Assembly (NCBI GenBank): GCA_040007355.1
Contig: JBDTVE010000015.1
Coordinates: 1 to 9,266, forward strand
Origin: JACMLD01 sp040007355
GTDB taxonomy: Bacteria > Bacteroidota > Bacteroidia > Chitinophagales > Chitinophagaceae
Direction of reading: 5' to 3'
DNA: 9,266 bases
Shown here: in pieces, positions 8,275 to 9,266 of the stretch
Layout: every line of letters starts with the position of its first letter
Numbering within the stretch: position 1 is the stretch's first letter
The notes under the pieces: generated by a model
Databases searched by the model: none
The model's input: the letters and a program-made list of their open reading frames with translations, nothing else
Told to the model about the DNA's origin: nothing
Made by a program: the position numbers and the translations under genes

Positions 8275-8808
8275 TTGAGATTAAATTATATCAAGAAACA
8301 TTTTTGCTTTCTATTAATCGTTATCGCAGGGAAAGTGCCGGTACAGAAAATAGATAAGATGCCTTATAAAGCTGCTAAGAAGCAGTGGTTTGAAGACGCT
8401 AACTCGGCATATTTATACATTGGGGTTTATAGCCGGTAAATGGAATCGAGGAGCCATGGTCATTTTATAACAGGGAAATATTTTATAAGCATAACATGAA
8501 TCAATGTGGAGGTTTTACGACGAGTAAATATAAGCCTCAAAGCATGGACCAAACTAATAAAAGATGGAGGTGCGAACGAAGCCTTTTTAACTACCAGGTA
8601 CCATGCTGGCGCGCCTCGCGGGATACCAAATGGAGTAATTTAAATGTTGTAAAAAATGCCTGCCAAAGGTGATTTGGTTAGTTCTTACTGCGATACTTTC
8701 CGCAAAGTTAACATCATGGTGCAGGAAGAGCAATGGGAAGAACTAGTTGATTATCTAAATGAAGGGTATCAAAATCACAGCGAACTATCAAATTTTATCA
8801 ATGCTTAA
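8275..8808 (+). pseudogene. Decayed GH29 alpha-L-fucosidase, N-terminal part only, multiple frameshifts
   Basis: GH29 enzymes remove terminal alpha-L-fucose; this copy cannot make one. Homology to the family's N-terminal third can be followed across two frames. A signal-peptide-like stretch (NYIKKHFCFLLIVIAG) leads to KKQWFEDA near 8400. A frame switch gives GIFIHWG (8406-8426), the family hallmark. VYS follows in the first frame. NGIEEPWSFYNREIFYK continues to about 8540 in the other frame. WTKLIKDGGANEAFLTTRYH (8545-8604) is back in the first. DTKWSNLNVVKN (8622-8657) shifts again, and AKGDLVSSYCDTFRK (8662-8706) returns. That makes about six frame switches in under 300 bp, with substitutions where RYHDG and ALWD are expected. 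An in-frame TAG (8260-8262) lies just upstream; before it is a fragment from ATG 8224 (MFKQMLLLFSCC). The region with the catalytic nucleophile (WFDG-type) is absent. The tail after 8706 (to TAA 8806-8808) is not recognised. The remnant lies between two propeller lipoprotein genes and overlaps the next start by 8 bp. Confidence 0.86.
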
Positions 8809-9266
8809 TTTATTCTTGCCAGGTAATTATAAAAATTCAAACCGTTGTTATTTTATTAAACATGTTGTAACTCCTTTGGTGATTTGTATTTGTTTGATGA
8901 GCTGTAGCCAATCAAGCTATAAACCACCTAAAGACCCGTTGTTTACAAAACTATCTAATAGAGAATCCGGCATTGATTTCAGAAATGATGTAATAGATGA
9001 TTCCCTTTTTAATGAAATGAATTATCGCAATTTTTACAATGGCGGTGGTGTGGCGATTGGTGATATCAATAATGATGGACTTCCGGATATTTTAATGACT
9101 GCCAATCAGGGAGCAAATAAATTATATCTAAACAAAGGGCATTTTGTTTTTGAAGATATTACCCTTAAAGCAGGCATTACTAAAAATGATAATTGGAGCA
9201 CTGGAGTGACAATGGCGGATGTAAATGGCGATGGATTACTGGATATTTATGTTTGTGCTGCGGGTA
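8801..9266 (+). CDS. Second FG-GAP/VCBS repeat lipoprotein, 3' end cut by window
   Basis: The first 155 codons of a paralogue of the upstream propeller lipoprotein; the frame is open to the window edge. The N-terminus has a long polar stretch, then a hydrophobic core (VVTPLVICICLMSC) whose lipobox Cys is residue 35. Two Asp-rich calcium loops are visible: DINNDGLPD at about 88 and DVNGDGLLD at about 140. It shares with the upstream protein the blocks FYNGGGV, INNDG/FNNDG, KLYLNKG.F.FEDIT, AG(I/V)..K..NW(S/A)TG and ADVN.DGL.D, in the same order and spacing. ATG 8801 is preferred; ATG 8759 in the same frame would add 14 residues and push the lipobox to residue 49. The start lies inside the end of the fucosidase relic, so no dedicated promoter region remains between them. 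From its paralogue, the full protein is probably about 1,100 residues with an ASPIC/UnbV domain, but that part is outside the window. Confidence 0.93.
   Translation, partial: MLNLFLPGNYKNSNRCYFIKHVVTPLVICICLMSCSQSSYKPPKDPLFTKLSNRESGIDFRNDVIDDSLFNEMNYRNFYNGGGVAIGDINNDGLPDILMTANQGANKLYLNKGHFVFEDITLKAGITKNDNWSTGVTMADVNGDGLLDIYVCAAG

Noticed and set aside
8608..8622. Short GC-rich patch (GGCGCGCCTCGCGGG) as an imported or regulatory element
   Set aside because: It falls where the GH29 motif between RYHDG and WDTK is expected and is explained by substitutions in the decaying gene.
8192..8800. Transposon insertion as the cause of the fucosidase decay
   Set aside because: No transposase fragment, terminal inverted repeats or target duplication could be seen; scattered small indels and a terminal deletion explain the region better.
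1..9266. tRNA, rRNA, riboswitch or CRISPR features
   Set aside because: No cloverleaf, conserved rRNA stretch, recognisable riboswitch fold or regularly spaced repeats were found in the non-coding spacers by eye.

Overview
The window looks like a Bacteroidota chromosome fragment, plausibly from the Chitinophagaceae or a relative (family-level placement is a guess). The evidence is a SusC/RagA-type TonB-dependent receptor next to a SusD/RagB lipoprotein, lipoprotein signal peptides throughout, AT-rich spacers without Shine-Dalgarno sequences, and large FG-GAP/VCBS lipoproteins of the kind Bacteroidota place beside SusCD pairs. All recognisable genes are on the + strand.

Bases 1-4633 hold a SusCD glycan-uptake pair. 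The SusC gene is cut by the left edge and lacks its signal peptide. The SusD gene is complete and follows after 27 bp. A perfect 10-bp hairpin at 4681-4703 probably ends this transcript.

Bases 4856-8191 encode a lipoprotein of about 1,110 residues. It has seven Asp-rich calcium-loop repeats, then an ASPIC/UnbV domain, then seven more Asp-rich loops. I infer two seven-bladed beta-propellers joined by the ASPIC/UnbV module. A second gene of the same family starts at 8801 and runs off the right edge.

Between the two propeller genes, about 8275-8808 is a decayed GH29 alpha-L-fucosidase. Its N-terminal third can still be followed, but only by switching reading frame about six times. The catalytic C-terminal part is gone. 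No intact enzyme is visible in the window.

The likely picture is a polysaccharide-utilisation-type locus. SusCD imports an oligosaccharide, the propeller lipoproteins act at the cell surface in an unknown binding or accessory role, and the fucosidase relic hints that the ancestral substrate contained fucose. The most interesting points are the repeated SusCD-linked propeller lipoproteins of unknown function and the relic enzyme lying between two of them.
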